NCBI RefSeq assembly: GCF_004005495.1
Contig: NZ_RZYA01000002.1
Span: 124,001-188,000, forward strand
DNA length: 64,000 nucleotides
Direction: 5' to 3'
Source: Streptomyces antnestii
GTDB taxonomy: Bacteria > Actinomycetota > Actinomycetes > Streptomycetales > Streptomycetaceae
The translations under genes were made by a program, and so were the position numbers. Positions 34,227-42,319 of this stretch are shown one piece after another (within the stretch, counting starts at the first letter, position 1; every line of letters starts with the position of its first letter). Below the pieces are notes generated by a model, which ran no database searches, had not been told where the DNA came from, and saw nothing but the letters and a program-made list of their open reading frames with translations.

Positions 34227-34282
34227 GGGGGCAGTCTCCCATCCGGGCCCCGCGCGACGCAGGACCGCGGTGGTGTCCCGAG

Positions 34283-34320
34283 GGCCGGCCGGGGGAATCG
34301 TCCCGTACCCCCGGCCGGCC
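34283..34320. terminator. Hairpin after the Clp-N/HTH gene
   Basis: GGCCGGCCGGGGG (34283-34295) pairs perfectly with 34308-34320 around a 12-base loop. It starts 10 bp after the stop of the Clp-N gene (minus strand). It probably ends that transcript before the pgm promoter. Confidence 0.7.
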
Positions 34321-34329
34321 GACGCGACG

Positions 34330-35079
34330 TCAGGACGGGTTCTTCGCCTGCTCCTTGATGATCGCGGCCAGTGTGTCCGCGATGTACGCCTCGGTCGCCT
34401 CCTTGTCGATGCCGAGCTCCGCCAGCACACCCGTCCCGTTCTCCTGCTCCAGGAGCGCCAGCAGGATGTGCTCGGTGCCGATGTAGTTGTGGCCGAGCCG
34501 CAGGGCCTCGCGGAACGTGAGCTCCAGGGTCTTCTTCGCCGCCGCGTCGAACGGCACCAGGGCCGGCATGTCCTCGGCCGCGGGCGGCAGACCCGACATC
34601 GCGGCCTGGCGGACGGCGTCGAGCGACACGTGCTGCGCGAGGATCGCTTTGGCGGCGAGGCCCTCCGGCTCGTGCAGCAGGCCGAGCACCAGATGGACGG
34701 TGCCGATCTGCGCGCTGTTCGCGGAGCGGGCCTCGTTCTGCGACGCCACCACCACGTTGCGGGCGCGGGGCGTGTAGCGGCTGAAGCCCTGGCTCGGGTC
34801 GATGTCGCTCTCGGCGCCCTTGGCGACGAACCGCTTCTGGGCGGCCTGGCGGGTGACCCCCATGCTGGAGCCGATCTCGGTCCAGGAGGCGCCCGAGCGG
34901 CGGGCCTGGTCGACGAAGTGACCGATCAGATGGTCGGCGATGTCACCGAGGTGATCCGCCGCGATCACGGCGTCCTGCAACTGCTCCAGGGGCTGGGTGT
35001 GGGCCTTCTTGATGCCTGCGATGAGGTCGTCGAGACGTACGGGCAGGGTCAGGCCTGCCGGTTCCGTGGATTCCGTCAT
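34330..35079 (-). CDS. Clp N-terminal-domain protein with HTH
   Basis: A 249-residue protein. The N-terminal third has an HTH-like stretch, [20 protein letters not shown]. The C-terminal two-thirds holds a Clp_N double repeat ([30 protein letters not shown] and [26 protein letters not shown]), the substrate/adaptor-binding module of ClpA/ClpC, but no AAA ATPase. It may be a regulator that senses protein stress or ClpC. Its promoter carries repeated GTTGACAGT motifs and a leaderless start, suggesting autoregulation. Confidence 0.8.
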   Translation of the reverse strand: MTESTEPAGLTLPVRLDDLIAGIKKAHTQPLEQLQDAVIAADHLGDIADHLIGHFVDQARRSGASWTEIGSSMGVTRQAAQKRFVAKGAESDIDPSQGFSRYTPRARNVVVASQNEARSANSAQIGTVHLVLGLLHEPEGLAAKAILAQHVSLDAVRQAAMSGLPPAAEDMPALVPFDAAAKKTLELTFREALRLGHNYIGTEHILLALLEQENGTGVLAELGIDKEATEAYIADTLAAIIKEQAKNPS

Positions 35080-35129
35080 GTGACAACCCTAGGTTGACAG
35101 TGGGAGGGTGTCAACTGTCGGTTGACAGT
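35080..35129 (-). promoter_or_regulatory. Leaderless promoter with repeated GGTTGACAGT boxes
   Basis: On the minus strand TTGACA (complement of 35109-35114) and TAGGGT (complement of 35086-35091) are 17 bases apart, and the expected start is the A of the ATG at 35079. GGTTGACAGT occurs at 35092-35101 and again at 35120-35129. TGTCAAC/GTTGACA forms an inverted repeat at 35109-35127 that covers the -35 box. The encoded protein has an HTH and may bind here. Confidence 0.55.
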
Positions 35130-35193
35130 AATGTTTCCCGGCGCGGAGCGAGGCCGTCCGCCCGTCGTAGGGTGAGGAGTTGCCGAGGAGTTC

Positions 35194-35709
35194 ATGACGG
35201 ACTTCGCGACGCACCGACCGCTGAAGGGGACAGACATGCCGGCCGCCCGAGTGTCACTGGAGGCCGTACTGCGTACGGCGGAAGCGTCCCGGACGGGAGC
35301 CCTCTGGAAGCTCGACGGAGCGGCGCGGCAGCTCGACGCGAACCTCGTCAGACTGCCCTCGGGCGCCGGTGTCACCGAGCACGTCGAGCCCGATCTGGAC
35401 GTCCTGCTCGTCGTCGTGGAGGGAAGCGGGACGCTCCACCACGCCGGCGACGAGGAGGAACTGGCGCCCGGAGCGCTCGTCTTCGTGCCCCGCGGCGAGC
35501 GGCGCTCCGTGACGGCAGGCCCCGGCGGCCTTGCCTACCTCACCGCCCACCGCAGGCGCCCCGGCCTCACCATCGGACGCACCCAGGCCCGCGAGGGCGG
35601 CGAACCGGCCTGCCTGCTCGGCCGGATCTGCCCCGCCTGCGACCGGGTCTCCGAGGATCCGTCGGCGTCCTTCTGCGGCCGCTGCGGCGGACGGCTGCCC
35701 ACCGCCTGA
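35194..35709 (+). CDS. Cupin-domain protein with C-terminal zinc ribbon
   Basis: A 171-residue protein. A cupin barrel (about 45-120) has EHVEPDLDVLLVVVEGSGTLHHAGDEEEL and PGALVFVPRGERRSV. Metal-binding His residues are fewer than in catalytic cupins. A C-terminal zinc ribbon has C-x2-C (ICPACD) and C-x2-C (FCGRCG). It may be a small regulatory or binding protein. Start choice: ATG 35194 has AGGAG close by; ATG 35236 has GAAGGGG and matches where the domain begins. Both are plausible. Confidence 0.7.
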   Translation: MTDFATHRPLKGTDMPAARVSLEAVLRTAEASRTGALWKLDGAARQLDANLVRLPSGAGVTEHVEPDLDVLLVVVEGSGTLHHAGDEEELAPGALVFVPRGERRSVTAGPGGLAYLTAHRRRPGLTIGRTQAREGGEPACLLGRICPACDRVSEDPSASFCGRCGGRLPTA

Positions 35710-35863
35710 CGGGGCACTCCCCGACGCGACCGAGCGGGCGTTCGTCCCCGCCGGACGGTCGGGCCTGCGCCGCCCCGCACCTCCGCGCCCGTACGGTGCC
35801 GGGGATGAGCAGGACCGGGGACGAGCAGGACCGGGCGACCGCAGCGAGGGAGAACCACCCGAC

Positions 35864-36304
35864 ATGGCCGAATACCGCATCGAGACCGTCCGCAACGGCT
35901 TCCGCGACTGGACCGCGCGCAACGACCGCGGCGCCGAGGTCCGGATCGGCGCTGCCGAAGACCCCGACGTGCAGCCGTCGTTCACGCCCGTCGAGCTGCT
36001 CCTCGCCGCCGTCGGCGGCTGCGGCGGCCTCGTCACCGACCGCACGGCCCGCACCGTCGAGCACGACGGACTGCGCATCGTCGTGGAGTCCGTGTCGCGC
36101 CCCGAGGACGACGGCCGTGTCGGCGCGATCCGCGTCAGCTACGAACTGGAGCTGCCCGAGGGCGACGAACACGCCGCCGACGCGTTCGCCCGCGGAGTGC
36201 GCCTGACCCACGAGAAGTACTGCACCGTCAGCCGGACCGTGGAGCACGGCGCCCGCATCGAGGCGAGGCTCCCCGACGGCACGCTCGTCTTCATGGCGGG
36301 CTGA
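35864..36304 (+). CDS. OsmC family protein
   Basis: A 146-residue OsmC/Ohr-fold protein. The central segment SFTPVELLLAAVGGCGGLVTDRTAR is the long helix region, with the cysteine (GGC) where the first catalytic Cys of the family sits. EKYCTVSRTVEHG near the C-terminus carries the second Cys. OsmC proteins reduce organic hydroperoxides or act as carriers. The start ATG 35864 has AGGGAG about 12 bases upstream. It is 154 bp after the cupin gene and converges with the chitinase gene. Confidence 0.88.
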   Translation: MAEYRIETVRNGFRDWTARNDRGAEVRIGAAEDPDVQPSFTPVELLLAAVGGCGGLVTDRTARTVEHDGLRIVVESVSRPEDDGRVGAIRVSYELELPEGDEHAADAFARGVRLTHEKYCTVSRTVEHGARIEARLPDGTLVFMAG

Positions 36305-36392
36305 CCGTCATGGCGGGCTGAGCGGTTCATGCTGGGCGGTTCATGGCGGCTGAGCGGCACGCGCTGGAGGAGCGCGCGCCGCCAGAGGCCCC

Positions 36393-38081
36393 CTACGGGA
36401 GGTTGTGCACCTTGGGTCCGACGGCGTTCGACCAGGAGTTGCCCGCCGTGGCGTCCCAGTTCGTGGACCAGGTCATCGCGCCGCGCAGCCCCGGATAGGT
36501 CTTGCCCGGCTTGAAGGAACCGCAGCCGGTGCCGCGGGTCAGGCAGTCGAGGGCGTTGCCGACCACCGACGGGTCCACATAGCCGCTGCCCGCGCCGCGC
36601 GTCGAGGCGGGGACACCGAGGCCGACCTGGGACGGGTCGAGGCCGCCCTCCAGCTGGATGCAGGCGAGCGCGGTCAGGAAGTCGACCGAGCCCTGCGCGT
36701 ACACCTTGCCGTCGCAGCCCAGCATCGAACCGCTGTTGTAGAACTGGGTGTTGACGACGGTGAGGATGTCCTTCACGTTCAGTGCCGTCTTGAAGTACTC
36801 ACCGGACGTCGACTGCATGTCGATGGTCTGCGGCGCCATCGTGAGCACCAGCTTCGGACCCGCCTTCGCGGCGAGCTGGTGCAACGCCTTCGACATGTAC
36901 GTCGAGTTGAGGCCGTTCTCCAGGTCGATGTCGACGCCGTCGAACCCGTAACTCTGCATCAGGGCGTAGGCGCTGTCGGCGAACGCCGTGGCCGACGCGT
37001 CGCTGTTGACGGAGATGCTGCCCTTCTCGCCGCCGACCGAGAGGATCACGGACTTGCCCGCGGCCTGCTTGGCGGCGATGTCGGCCTTGAAGTCGGCGGC
37101 CGACGCGTACCCGACGGCCGGGTCCAGGGTGAAGGAGATCTGCCCGGGTGTGGCGGTCGCGTCGGCGAAGGACACCGCGATGATGTCGTACTGCGAGGGG
37201 ACGTCCCGCAGCTTCTGGACGGTCGCGCCGTTGTCGAAGTTCTGCCAGTAGCCGGTCACCGCGTGCCTGGGCACGGTGCCGCCTCCGCCGCCTCCCGATG
37301 CCTTCGTCGTCGCGGTCACGGCCGCCGACTTCGCGGACTCACCGGCCGAGTTGGTCGCGCTGACCTGGAAGCTGTACGAGGTGCCGGCGGTGAGCCCGGT
37401 GACGGTGGCCGAGGCGCCGCTCACGGACGCGACCTTGGAGCCGTCCCGGTACACGTTGTAGCCGGTGGCGCCGGTGACCGGGTTCCAGGAGAGGTCGGCC
37501 GAGGACGTGGTGGTGGCGCCGGCGGAGAGCCCGGCCGGCACGGCGGGTACGACGACGGGATCGCCACCGCCCCCGCCGCCGTCGGGACCGAGCACGCTCA
37601 CGTCGTCCGCGTAGTACGCGCCCTGCCCGTACCAGCCGTGCGTGTAGACGGTCACGGACGTGGTGTTCGCGCCGGTGGTGAAGGTGGTGCTCAGCTGCTG
37701 CCAGCCGGAGGAGCCGGGCGTCCACGTGGACACGTCGGTGGTGCCGGTGCCGCTCGCACCGAGGTACACATAGCTGCCCTGGACCCAGGAACTCAGCGTG
37801 TACGTCGAGTTGGGCCTGACGGCCACGGCCTGGGAGCACTGGGCGGTGTCCTGCGCGGTCGGGGTGCCCTTGAGCGCCTTGGCGCCGCCGTGCACGGGGG
37901 AGCCGACCACGGAACCGGTGCCGGCCGAGCAGGTCCAGTTGCTCAGGTCCGACTCGAACCCGGCGTTCCTCGCGACGTTGACGTCGGCGGCCTGCGCCGT
38001 GGTCGCCAGGGCGGTGACGCCGAGCGCGGTGGCCGCGGTGACGGCCAGCGCGCCCTCGATCCATCTGCGTGGACGGTTCAC
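36393..38081 (-). CDS. Secreted chitinase, GH18 with CBM and FnIII domains
   Basis: A 562-residue exoenzyme. The signal peptide ends near ALATTAQAA (residue 32). Next come a carbohydrate-binding jelly-roll module (about 34-165), a Gly linker, a fibronectin type III domain (about 180-262), and a GH18 catalytic domain (about 275-562) with the DGVDIDLE motif, whose last Glu is the acid/base, and ILSVGGEKGS. It cleaves chitin outside the cell. The start is GTG 38081 behind GGAGG. A DasR-like box lies 71-82 bp upstream, so induction by N-acetylglucosamine/chitin oligomers is expected. Confidence 0.92.
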   Translation of the reverse strand: MNRPRRWIEGALAVTAATALGVTALATTAQAADVNVARNAGFESDLSNWTCSAGTGSVVGSPVHGGAKALKGTPTAQDTAQCSQAVAVRPNSTYTLSSWVQGSYVYLGASGTGTTDVSTWTPGSSGWQQLSTTFTTGANTTSVTVYTHGWYGQGAYYADDVSVLGPDGGGGGGDPVVVPAVPAGLSAGATTTSSADLSWNPVTGATGYNVYRDGSKVASVSGASATVTGLTAGTSYSFQVSATNSAGESAKSAAVTATTKASGGGGGGTVPRHAVTGYWQNFDNGATVQKLRDVPSQYDIIAVSFADATATPGQISFTLDPAVGYASAADFKADIAAKQAAGKSVILSVGGEKGSISVNSDASATAFADSAYALMQSYGFDGVDIDLENGLNSTYMSKALHQLAAKAGPKLVLTMAPQTIDMQSTSGEYFKTALNVKDILTVVNTQFYNSGSMLGCDGKVYAQGSVDFLTALACIQLEGGLDPSQVGLGVPASTRGAGSGYVDPSVVGNALDCLTRGTGCGSFKPGKTYPGLRGAMTWSTNWDATAGNSWSNAVGPKVHNLP

Positions 38082-38151
38082 GTGCTGCCTCCGGTGGGGG
38101 AGTGGAAGGGGGGCGGGAGTGAACGGTGGCCACCGCTGTAGAGCCCAAAGC

Positions 38152-38163
38152 TGGTCCAGACCA
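38152..38163. promoter_or_regulatory. DasR-type box (dre) upstream of chitinase
   Basis: TGGTCCAGACCA is a near-perfect match to the known DasR site core (TGGTCTAGACCA), and a form of the direct-repeat element long known from Streptomyces chitinase promoters. It is placed 71-82 bp upstream of the chitinase GTG start. Confidence 0.8.
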
Positions 38164-38268
38164 ATGGAGTTGTCAAGACCTCGACCGCGCCGGGATCGCT
38201 GCGAGAAGCGATGAGTTCCGTGGGCGTCGACGGTCCTAGAAGTGACGGAAGATGCCGAGGAGGCAGAG

Positions 38269-38556
38269 ATGAGCACGTCCAGCAATCTGAACGAGGAGTT
38301 CAGCGCCGTCCTGGAGAAGAGCCCGACGGAAGGCGGCTGGACCTATGTCGTCTGGCCCGAATCGGCCGCCTTCTTCGGCACACGCGGCCTGGTCAAGGTC
38401 AGGGGCACGGTCGACGGCCATCCGTTCCGGAGCTCGTTCATGGCTCTCGGGGACGGCCGGCACAAGCTGCCCGTCAAGGCCGATGTGCGCAAGGCGATCG
38501 GCAAGGAGGCGGGGGACCGCGTCACCGTACGTCTTGAGGAGCGGCTCGGCGCATGA
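38269..38556 (+). CDS. DUF1905 domain protein
   Basis: A 95-residue protein of the DUF1905 family: an EEFSAVLEK start, [29 protein letters not shown], and a [26 protein letters not shown] end typical of a small beta-barrel. The function of the family is unknown; relatives are fused to YdeI-type proteins. The start ATG 38269 is preceded by GAGGAGG; a GTG 27 bases earlier is weaker. Two hairpins follow. Confidence 0.82.
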   Translation: MSTSSNLNEEFSAVLEKSPTEGGWTYVVWPESAAFFGTRGLVKVRGTVDGHPFRSSFMALGDGRHKLPVKADVRKAIGKEAGDRVTVRLEERLGA

Positions 38557-38558
38557 GG

Positions 38559-38592
38559 CCGGCCCGCTCCGGGGTGAGGGGGAGCGGGCCGG
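38559..38592. terminator. Hairpin 1 after the DUF1905 gene
   Basis: CCGGCCCGCTCC and its exact complement form a 12-bp stem around a 10-base loop, 2 bases past the DUF1905 stop codon. It is a likely terminator for that gene. Confidence 0.7.
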
Positions 38593-38616
38593 GGGGTGGG
38601 TGAGGTGGAGCGAGAC

Positions 38617-38660
38617 GGGGCCGCCGGCCTGGGCGTGGGTAGGGAGTGGCCGGCGGCCCC
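38617..38660. terminator. Hairpin 2 between DUF1905 and DinB genes
   Basis: GGGGCCGCCGGCC (38617-38629) pairs perfectly with 38648-38660 around an 18-base loop. It lies between convergent genes and may end the DinB transcript from the other side. The following 124 bp up to the DinB stop hold no gene that I can support. Confidence 0.6.
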
Positions 38661-38784
38661 TCCGCGCAGGAGCCGTCATCCTGTGCGGGGTTCCACTCGT
38701 TAGTGGACTGCGTCGTTCCGATGGCTGGAAGCGTGCGAACACTCTCGCTAGGTGTGCCTGATTCACACGGGGCGCGCGCGGACT

Positions 38785-39294
38785 TCAGAGGCGTTCGAGA
38801 ACGCCGCGCACGAAGGCGGCCTGCCCCGAGTGCTGGAGATCGTCGGCAATCACACTCACCAGCCGCACGCCCAGCGTCACCGGCGGCGACCAGGTGTCGT
38901 CGATCACCTGGTCCAGGTCCTCGTCGGTGAGTCCTGCCACGTAGGCGAGGGTGCGCTCGTGCACGGCGTCGAAGTAACCGAGCAGCAGATCGGCCGACGG
39001 CACCCGCACCTTGGCCACCTGTCCGCCGCTGTGGCCGTACCCCGTGTCCGAGGGTGGCAGGCCCAGATCGAGGCGCTCGGCCCAGCCGTCGCCGAGCCAT
39101 ACCTGATCGGAACGGGACGCGTCCGCGATGTGATCGTCCTGCACGCGCGAGAGATGCCAAATCAGCCACGCGATCGAGTTCGAGTCGTCATTGAGCCGGG
39201 TGTTGAGTTCCTCGGCGGAAAGATCTTCCACGGCGGAGTGAACCGTTTCGTGGATCCGGCCGAACGCGTCGGTGAGAACGTCCTTGGAGTGCAT
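38785..39294 (-). CDS. DinB-family protein (DUF664 type)
   Basis: A 169-residue four-helix protein of the DinB/YfiT/MST fold. SNSIAWLIWHLSRVQDDHIAD holds the first metal-binding His of the family's three, and DDLQHSGQAAFVRGVLE the later one. Streptomycete members often act as mycothiol-dependent transferases or detoxification enzymes. The start ATG 39294 has GAGGAAG upstream. It is divergent from a small hypothetical gene. Confidence 0.83.
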   Translation of the reverse strand: MHSKDVLTDAFGRIHETVHSAVEDLSAEELNTRLNDDSNSIAWLIWHLSRVQDDHIADASRSDQVWLGDGWAERLDLGLPPSDTGYGHSGGQVAKVRVPSADLLLGYFDAVHERTLAYVAGLTDEDLDQVIDDTWSPPVTLGVRLVSVIADDLQHSGQAAFVRGVLERL

Positions 39295-39531
39295 GACGTG
39301 CTGCTTCCTCGGCGGCGGGGATTTCACACCCGGACACCCGTTCCATTCCGGCCATTCGGACCCCTGAATATGCCAGGAGGCTGGCCGGAAAGGCGTGGTG
39401 ACAGCGCGTCGGAAGTGTCGATACTCGTCATCTGGGGCAGTTGAACGGCGCAGTTGCCGGTCGGCGGTGAATGGATCACTTCGGATGAAAGCGAGGCCCG
39501 CAGGGCGGCGGACGACGCGACGGGGGAGAAC

Positions 39532-39948
39532 ATGCACGACGAATTCCTGTGCCATGTCACCGCGTACGGAATCTGCGGTGGTCAGCGCGTCGGTGTACCG
39601 CTCGGAACGTATCGCGCGCCCACCCTGCCGCTCGCGATGTGGTGGCTTCGCGACCGCGCTTCCTGGATAGCCGAACGGCTCGATCCGCGCCCCGGAAATC
39701 CGCATTTCCCCGAACACGCCATTACCCCCGTCGCGGACACCGTGCCCGATGTCCCCGGCGCGCTGCGCGCCTGGTGCGGAGATATCGAGCGGCAGGAACG
39801 CGTGGCCGAGGAACTCGCCACCGGAAAGCTCGTCCGGCTGATCACACGCGACGACACCACGGAATACGAGTTCCTCGCCGAGTCGGTCGACGCCCTGCGG
39901 ATGCAGCGCACCCGCGCCGCCATGCCCGCGCTCGTTCCCCGCCCCTGA
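39532..39948 (+). CDS. Hypothetical protein (138 aa)
   Basis: A 138-residue soluble protein beginning MHDEFLCHVTAYGICGGQRVG, with a Trp-rich middle (LAMWWLRDRASWIAERLDPRPG) and a charged C-terminus ending in PALVPRP. I do not recognise the family. The start ATG 39532 has a clear GGGGAG site, and codon bias is typical, so the gene is real. It lies between the DinB gene (divergent) and the small secreted-protein cluster. Confidence 0.6.
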   Translation: MHDEFLCHVTAYGICGGQRVGVPLGTYRAPTLPLAMWWLRDRASWIAERLDPRPGNPHFPEHAITPVADTVPDVPGALRAWCGDIERQERVAEELATGKLVRLITRDDTTEYEFLAESVDALRMQRTRAAMPALVPRP

Positions 39949-40091
39949 GCAGCGCCCCTCACCGGCGCCATTGATCGCCCCGGTATCCATATGACAAGTA
40001 GCCGGTACGGGTGGAGCCGCGCTTACCTGCGGAAATGCGGGGGGATTGTCGTCATGCACGGCATCGCCCCCACATTTTCGGAGCCGCACGA

Positions 40092-40484
40092 ATGCACCGT
40101 GGAACAACACTGCTCACCACCGCCCTCGCCACCGTCGCCGCCGCGCTGACCCTCGCAGCGCCGACCGCGGGAGCCACCGCCCCGACCGGATCCGCCCGCG
40201 CCGCCGCCCCCGGACAGGTCTGCTTCTGGACCGAGCCGGGAATGCACGGCAACGCCTGGTGTTACGCGCCACCCGGCTACGCCGAAGCCGAGAACGGCAC
40301 CCAGCGCCACGCCTACTCCTTCGACTCCCGCGTCGACGGCACCATCTACGCGATCAGCTACGGACCGGGAAGCGGCTGCCTCTACCGCGAGATCCGCAAG
40401 GACGACTACGACGAGAACTGGGAGGCGTGGGCCACCAAGTTCGACGGCGTCAGCGACAACACGATGGGTTGCGAAGTGGGCTGA
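40092..40484 (+). CDS. Secreted protein, peptidase inhibitor I36-like
   Basis: A 130-residue secreted protein. The signal peptide (about 1-29, ending around AGATA) is followed by a short linker and a Cys-containing domain, GQVCFWTEPGMHGNAWCY, ending GCEVG. The FCFW/LCLW-like opening and gamma-crystallin-like size resemble the I36 family of Streptomyces metalloproteinase inhibitors (SMPI). It is 7 bp upstream of a lipoprotein gene and two genes upstream of a clearer I36 homologue, suggesting an operon of extracellular small proteins. Confidence 0.65.
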   Translation: MHRGTTLLTTALATVAAALTLAAPTAGATAPTGSARAAAPGQVCFWTEPGMHGNAWCYAPPGYAEAENGTQRHAYSFDSRVDGTIYAISYGPGSGCLYREIRKDDYDENWEAWATKFDGVSDNTMGCEVG

Positions 40485-40491
40485 TCCGCCG

Positions 40492-41055
40492 ATGACCCAC
40501 CGACCGCCGCCCCGGGCGCGCCGGCTCCTGGCGCGCACCTTCCTCGGCCCCCTCTCCCTGAGCGGCCTGCTCCTGACCGGCTGCGCGGCCCCGGCCTCCG
40601 GGCCCCCGCTCTCCCCGGACGACACCGTCAGGGCCGCCACCCGACTCCTGACCGACCACTGCCTCACCGCGCGCGGGCTCACCCCGCCACGGCCCGGCAG
40701 GCACCCCGGCACGGACGCCCAGGAAGAACGCCTGACCGACGCCCTCTTCGGCGCCGGCCCCGCGGAACTCTCCCTGAAGCTGCCGACCGGCTACTCCGTG
40801 CGCGCCCACACCGACGGCTGCCTGGCCTCGGCGCAGCGCACCCTCTACGGCGACCAGCGCCGCTGGTTCCAGGTCTCGACCGTCGTCAACAACCTCAAGC
40901 CGGAAGCGGCGTACCGCGAGACCAGCCTCGCCTCGGTCCGCGCCAGGCACCGCACCGAAGTCGCCGACTGGCGGCGCCTGCGGGAGCACGCCCTGGTCCG
41001 CGCGACCGACCTCCTCACCCACCAGCGACAGCAGCAACAGAAAGAGACCCAGTGA
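40492..41055 (+). CDS. Putative lipoprotein, function unknown
   Basis: A 187-residue protein. A Arg-rich N-terminus leads into a hydrophobic stretch and lipobox LLLTGC (Cys about 31), so it should be anchored to the outer face of the membrane. The mature part is polar, with two Cys (DHCLTARG and DGCLASAQ) that could form a disulfide, and ends in a Gln-rich tail. I do not recognise the domain. It overlaps the following I36-like gene by 4 bp (GTGA). Confidence 0.65.
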   Translation: MTHRPPPRARRLLARTFLGPLSLSGLLLTGCAAPASGPPLSPDDTVRAATRLLTDHCLTARGLTPPRPGRHPGTDAQEERLTDALFGAGPAELSLKLPTGYSVRAHTDGCLASAQRTLYGDQRRWFQVSTVVNNLKPEAAYRETSLASVRARHRTEVADWRRLREHALVRATDLLTHQRQQQQKETQ

Positions 41056-41429
41056 TCATCAAGCACTCCGCCGCGCTCGTCGCGGCCGTCGGCCTCGCCC
41101 TCGGCGGCACCGTCGCCACCTCGTCCGCGGCCTTCGGCGCCTCGTGCCCCAGCGGCCAGTTCTGCGCCTGGACGGACGCGGACTTCGGCGGCCAGCGCAC
41201 CAACTGGTCCGGCGACGACGAGGACTGGGAGGACCCCATCCAGGACCAGGACTCGTCCTGGGCGAACCATGGCATTTCGGGCCCCGGCATCAAGGACCAC
41301 GTGCAGGTCTACGAGAACCCGGGCCTCATCGGCCTCGGCACCGTCTGCCTCGGTCCGGGCCAGGAGATCGCCTCCGACAGCTGGGGCAACGACAGCGGCG
41401 ACTCCCATACGTGGAAAATGGAGTGCTGA
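41052..41429 (+). CDS. Secreted peptidase inhibitor family I36 protein
   Basis: A 125-residue secreted protein. The signal peptide ends near SSAAFGA (residue 30). The mature domain starts SCPSGQFCAWTDADFGGQRTNW, the hallmark of I36/SMPI-like proteins, with four Cys likely in two disulfides, and a very acidic middle (GDDEDWEDPIQDQDSS). SMPI inhibits thermolysin-type metalloproteinases, but many family members are untested. The GTG start overlaps the lipoprotein stop, so export of the pair is coordinated. Confidence 0.75.
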   Translation: MIIKHSAALVAAVGLALGGTVATSSAAFGASCPSGQFCAWTDADFGGQRTNWSGDDEDWEDPIQDQDSSWANHGISGPGIKDHVQVYENPGLIGLGTVCLGPGQEIASDSWGNDSGDSHTWKMEC

Positions 41430-41542
41430 CCTCGCACCCGGGATGACCGGAACGGAACGGACGGCGGCCTCCGCCGTCCGTTCCGCCGGTTATGACTGCC
41501 GCACGCGCCACTGGGTATCAGGATGGCTGCAGGGGAGTTACT

Positions 41543-42022
41543 GTGCCGACCGACCCAAGAGAGAACCGCATGACCGAGTACCTGGACGGAGCCTTGATCC
41601 CGACCGGTGCTGCCGACCCCGTCGAGCCGCTGCGCCGGGCGACCCAGTACACCGGAGAGCCGGGCTGCATCGCCGACGCACGCGCCTTCGCCGAGGTGTT
41701 CCTCGAGCAGCTGCGGTCGGAATGGTGCGCCGTCATCGACGCCAGGTCGCGCGGTGACCTGCTGCTCCTGGTCAGCGAGCTCGTCACCAACGCGGACCGC
41801 CACAGCCACGGCCCGTACGTCCTCGACCTCGAAGGATCACGGGACGCCGTGGCCGTCACCGTTTACGACAGCAGCGTCGCCGTACCTCGCCGCTTCGTCA
41901 GGGATCCCGGCCGTGTCGGCGGCCACGGTCTCGAGATAGTGCACGCCCTCGCCACCGAGGTCATCGTCGAGCGGGTACCCGTCGGAAAGTGGATCAAGGC
42001 CGTCTTCAGCCTGCGCCCCTGA
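41543..42022 (+). CDS. Anti-sigma-like ATP-binding protein (HATPase_c)
   Basis: A predicted 159-residue GHKL-fold protein of the RsbW/SpoIIAB type. The N box is LLLLVSELVTNADRHSHG (conserved Glu-Leu-x-x-Asn), the G1-like motif is FVRDPGRVGGHGLEIV. Streptomycetes have many such stand-alone regulatory kinases that bind sigma factors or anti-anti-sigma proteins. The start is GTG 41543, preceded by AGGGGAG at good spacing; ATG 41570 with weaker AGAGAG is an alternative giving 150 residues. No partner gene lies beside it. Confidence 0.83.
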   Translation: MPTDPRENRMTEYLDGALIPTGAADPVEPLRRATQYTGEPGCIADARAFAEVFLEQLRSEWCAVIDARSRGDLLLLVSELVTNADRHSHGPYVLDLEGSRDAVAVTVYDSSVAVPRRFVRDPGRVGGHGLEIVHALATEVIVERVPVGKWIKAVFSLRP

Positions 42023-42319
42023 TCGAACGGGTTCTCGCCTGAGGGGCCGCCGGCCGCTCTGCCCGCCCCTCCGTCGGCCGCCCCGTCCCGCCCTCTCCGC
42101 CGGCCGCCACGCTCCGACCCGCCGCCGACTGCTCCGCGCCCGGCCCCGGCCGCCGCCGTCTGCTCCGCCCACGGCCCCCCACCCCCGCCGCCGCATGGTC
42201 AGCACTTTGCCCGCCGCGCCGCCCTAAATGAGCAATTTGTCTGCTTATCCGACTTACGGTGCGTGTGTTGCCAGGGGGGTCGCGCAACGCGTCCCCAGTG
42301 GACGCGGGTTGGGATGCCG
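42023..42319. other. C-rich intergenic stretch before the deacetylase gene
   Basis: About 297 bp without a gene. From about 42045 to 42200 the plus strand is dominated by C with scattered CGGCCGCC units and almost no A. It then switches to an AT-rich segment (about 42225-42262, TGAGCAATTTGTCTGCTTATCC) that likely holds the promoter of the next gene. I see no RNA gene. Confidence 0.4.

Noticed and set aside
38661-38784. Possible small gene or attachment site with TCCACT-N4-AGTGGA
   Set aside because: The stem is only 6 bp and there is no integrase or direct repeat near; too weak to annotate.
39346-39390. 9-bp inverted repeat TTCCGGCCA/TGGCCGGAA before the DinB gene
   Set aside because: The 27-base spacer is long and no regulator gene is adjacent; could be chance in GC-rich DNA.
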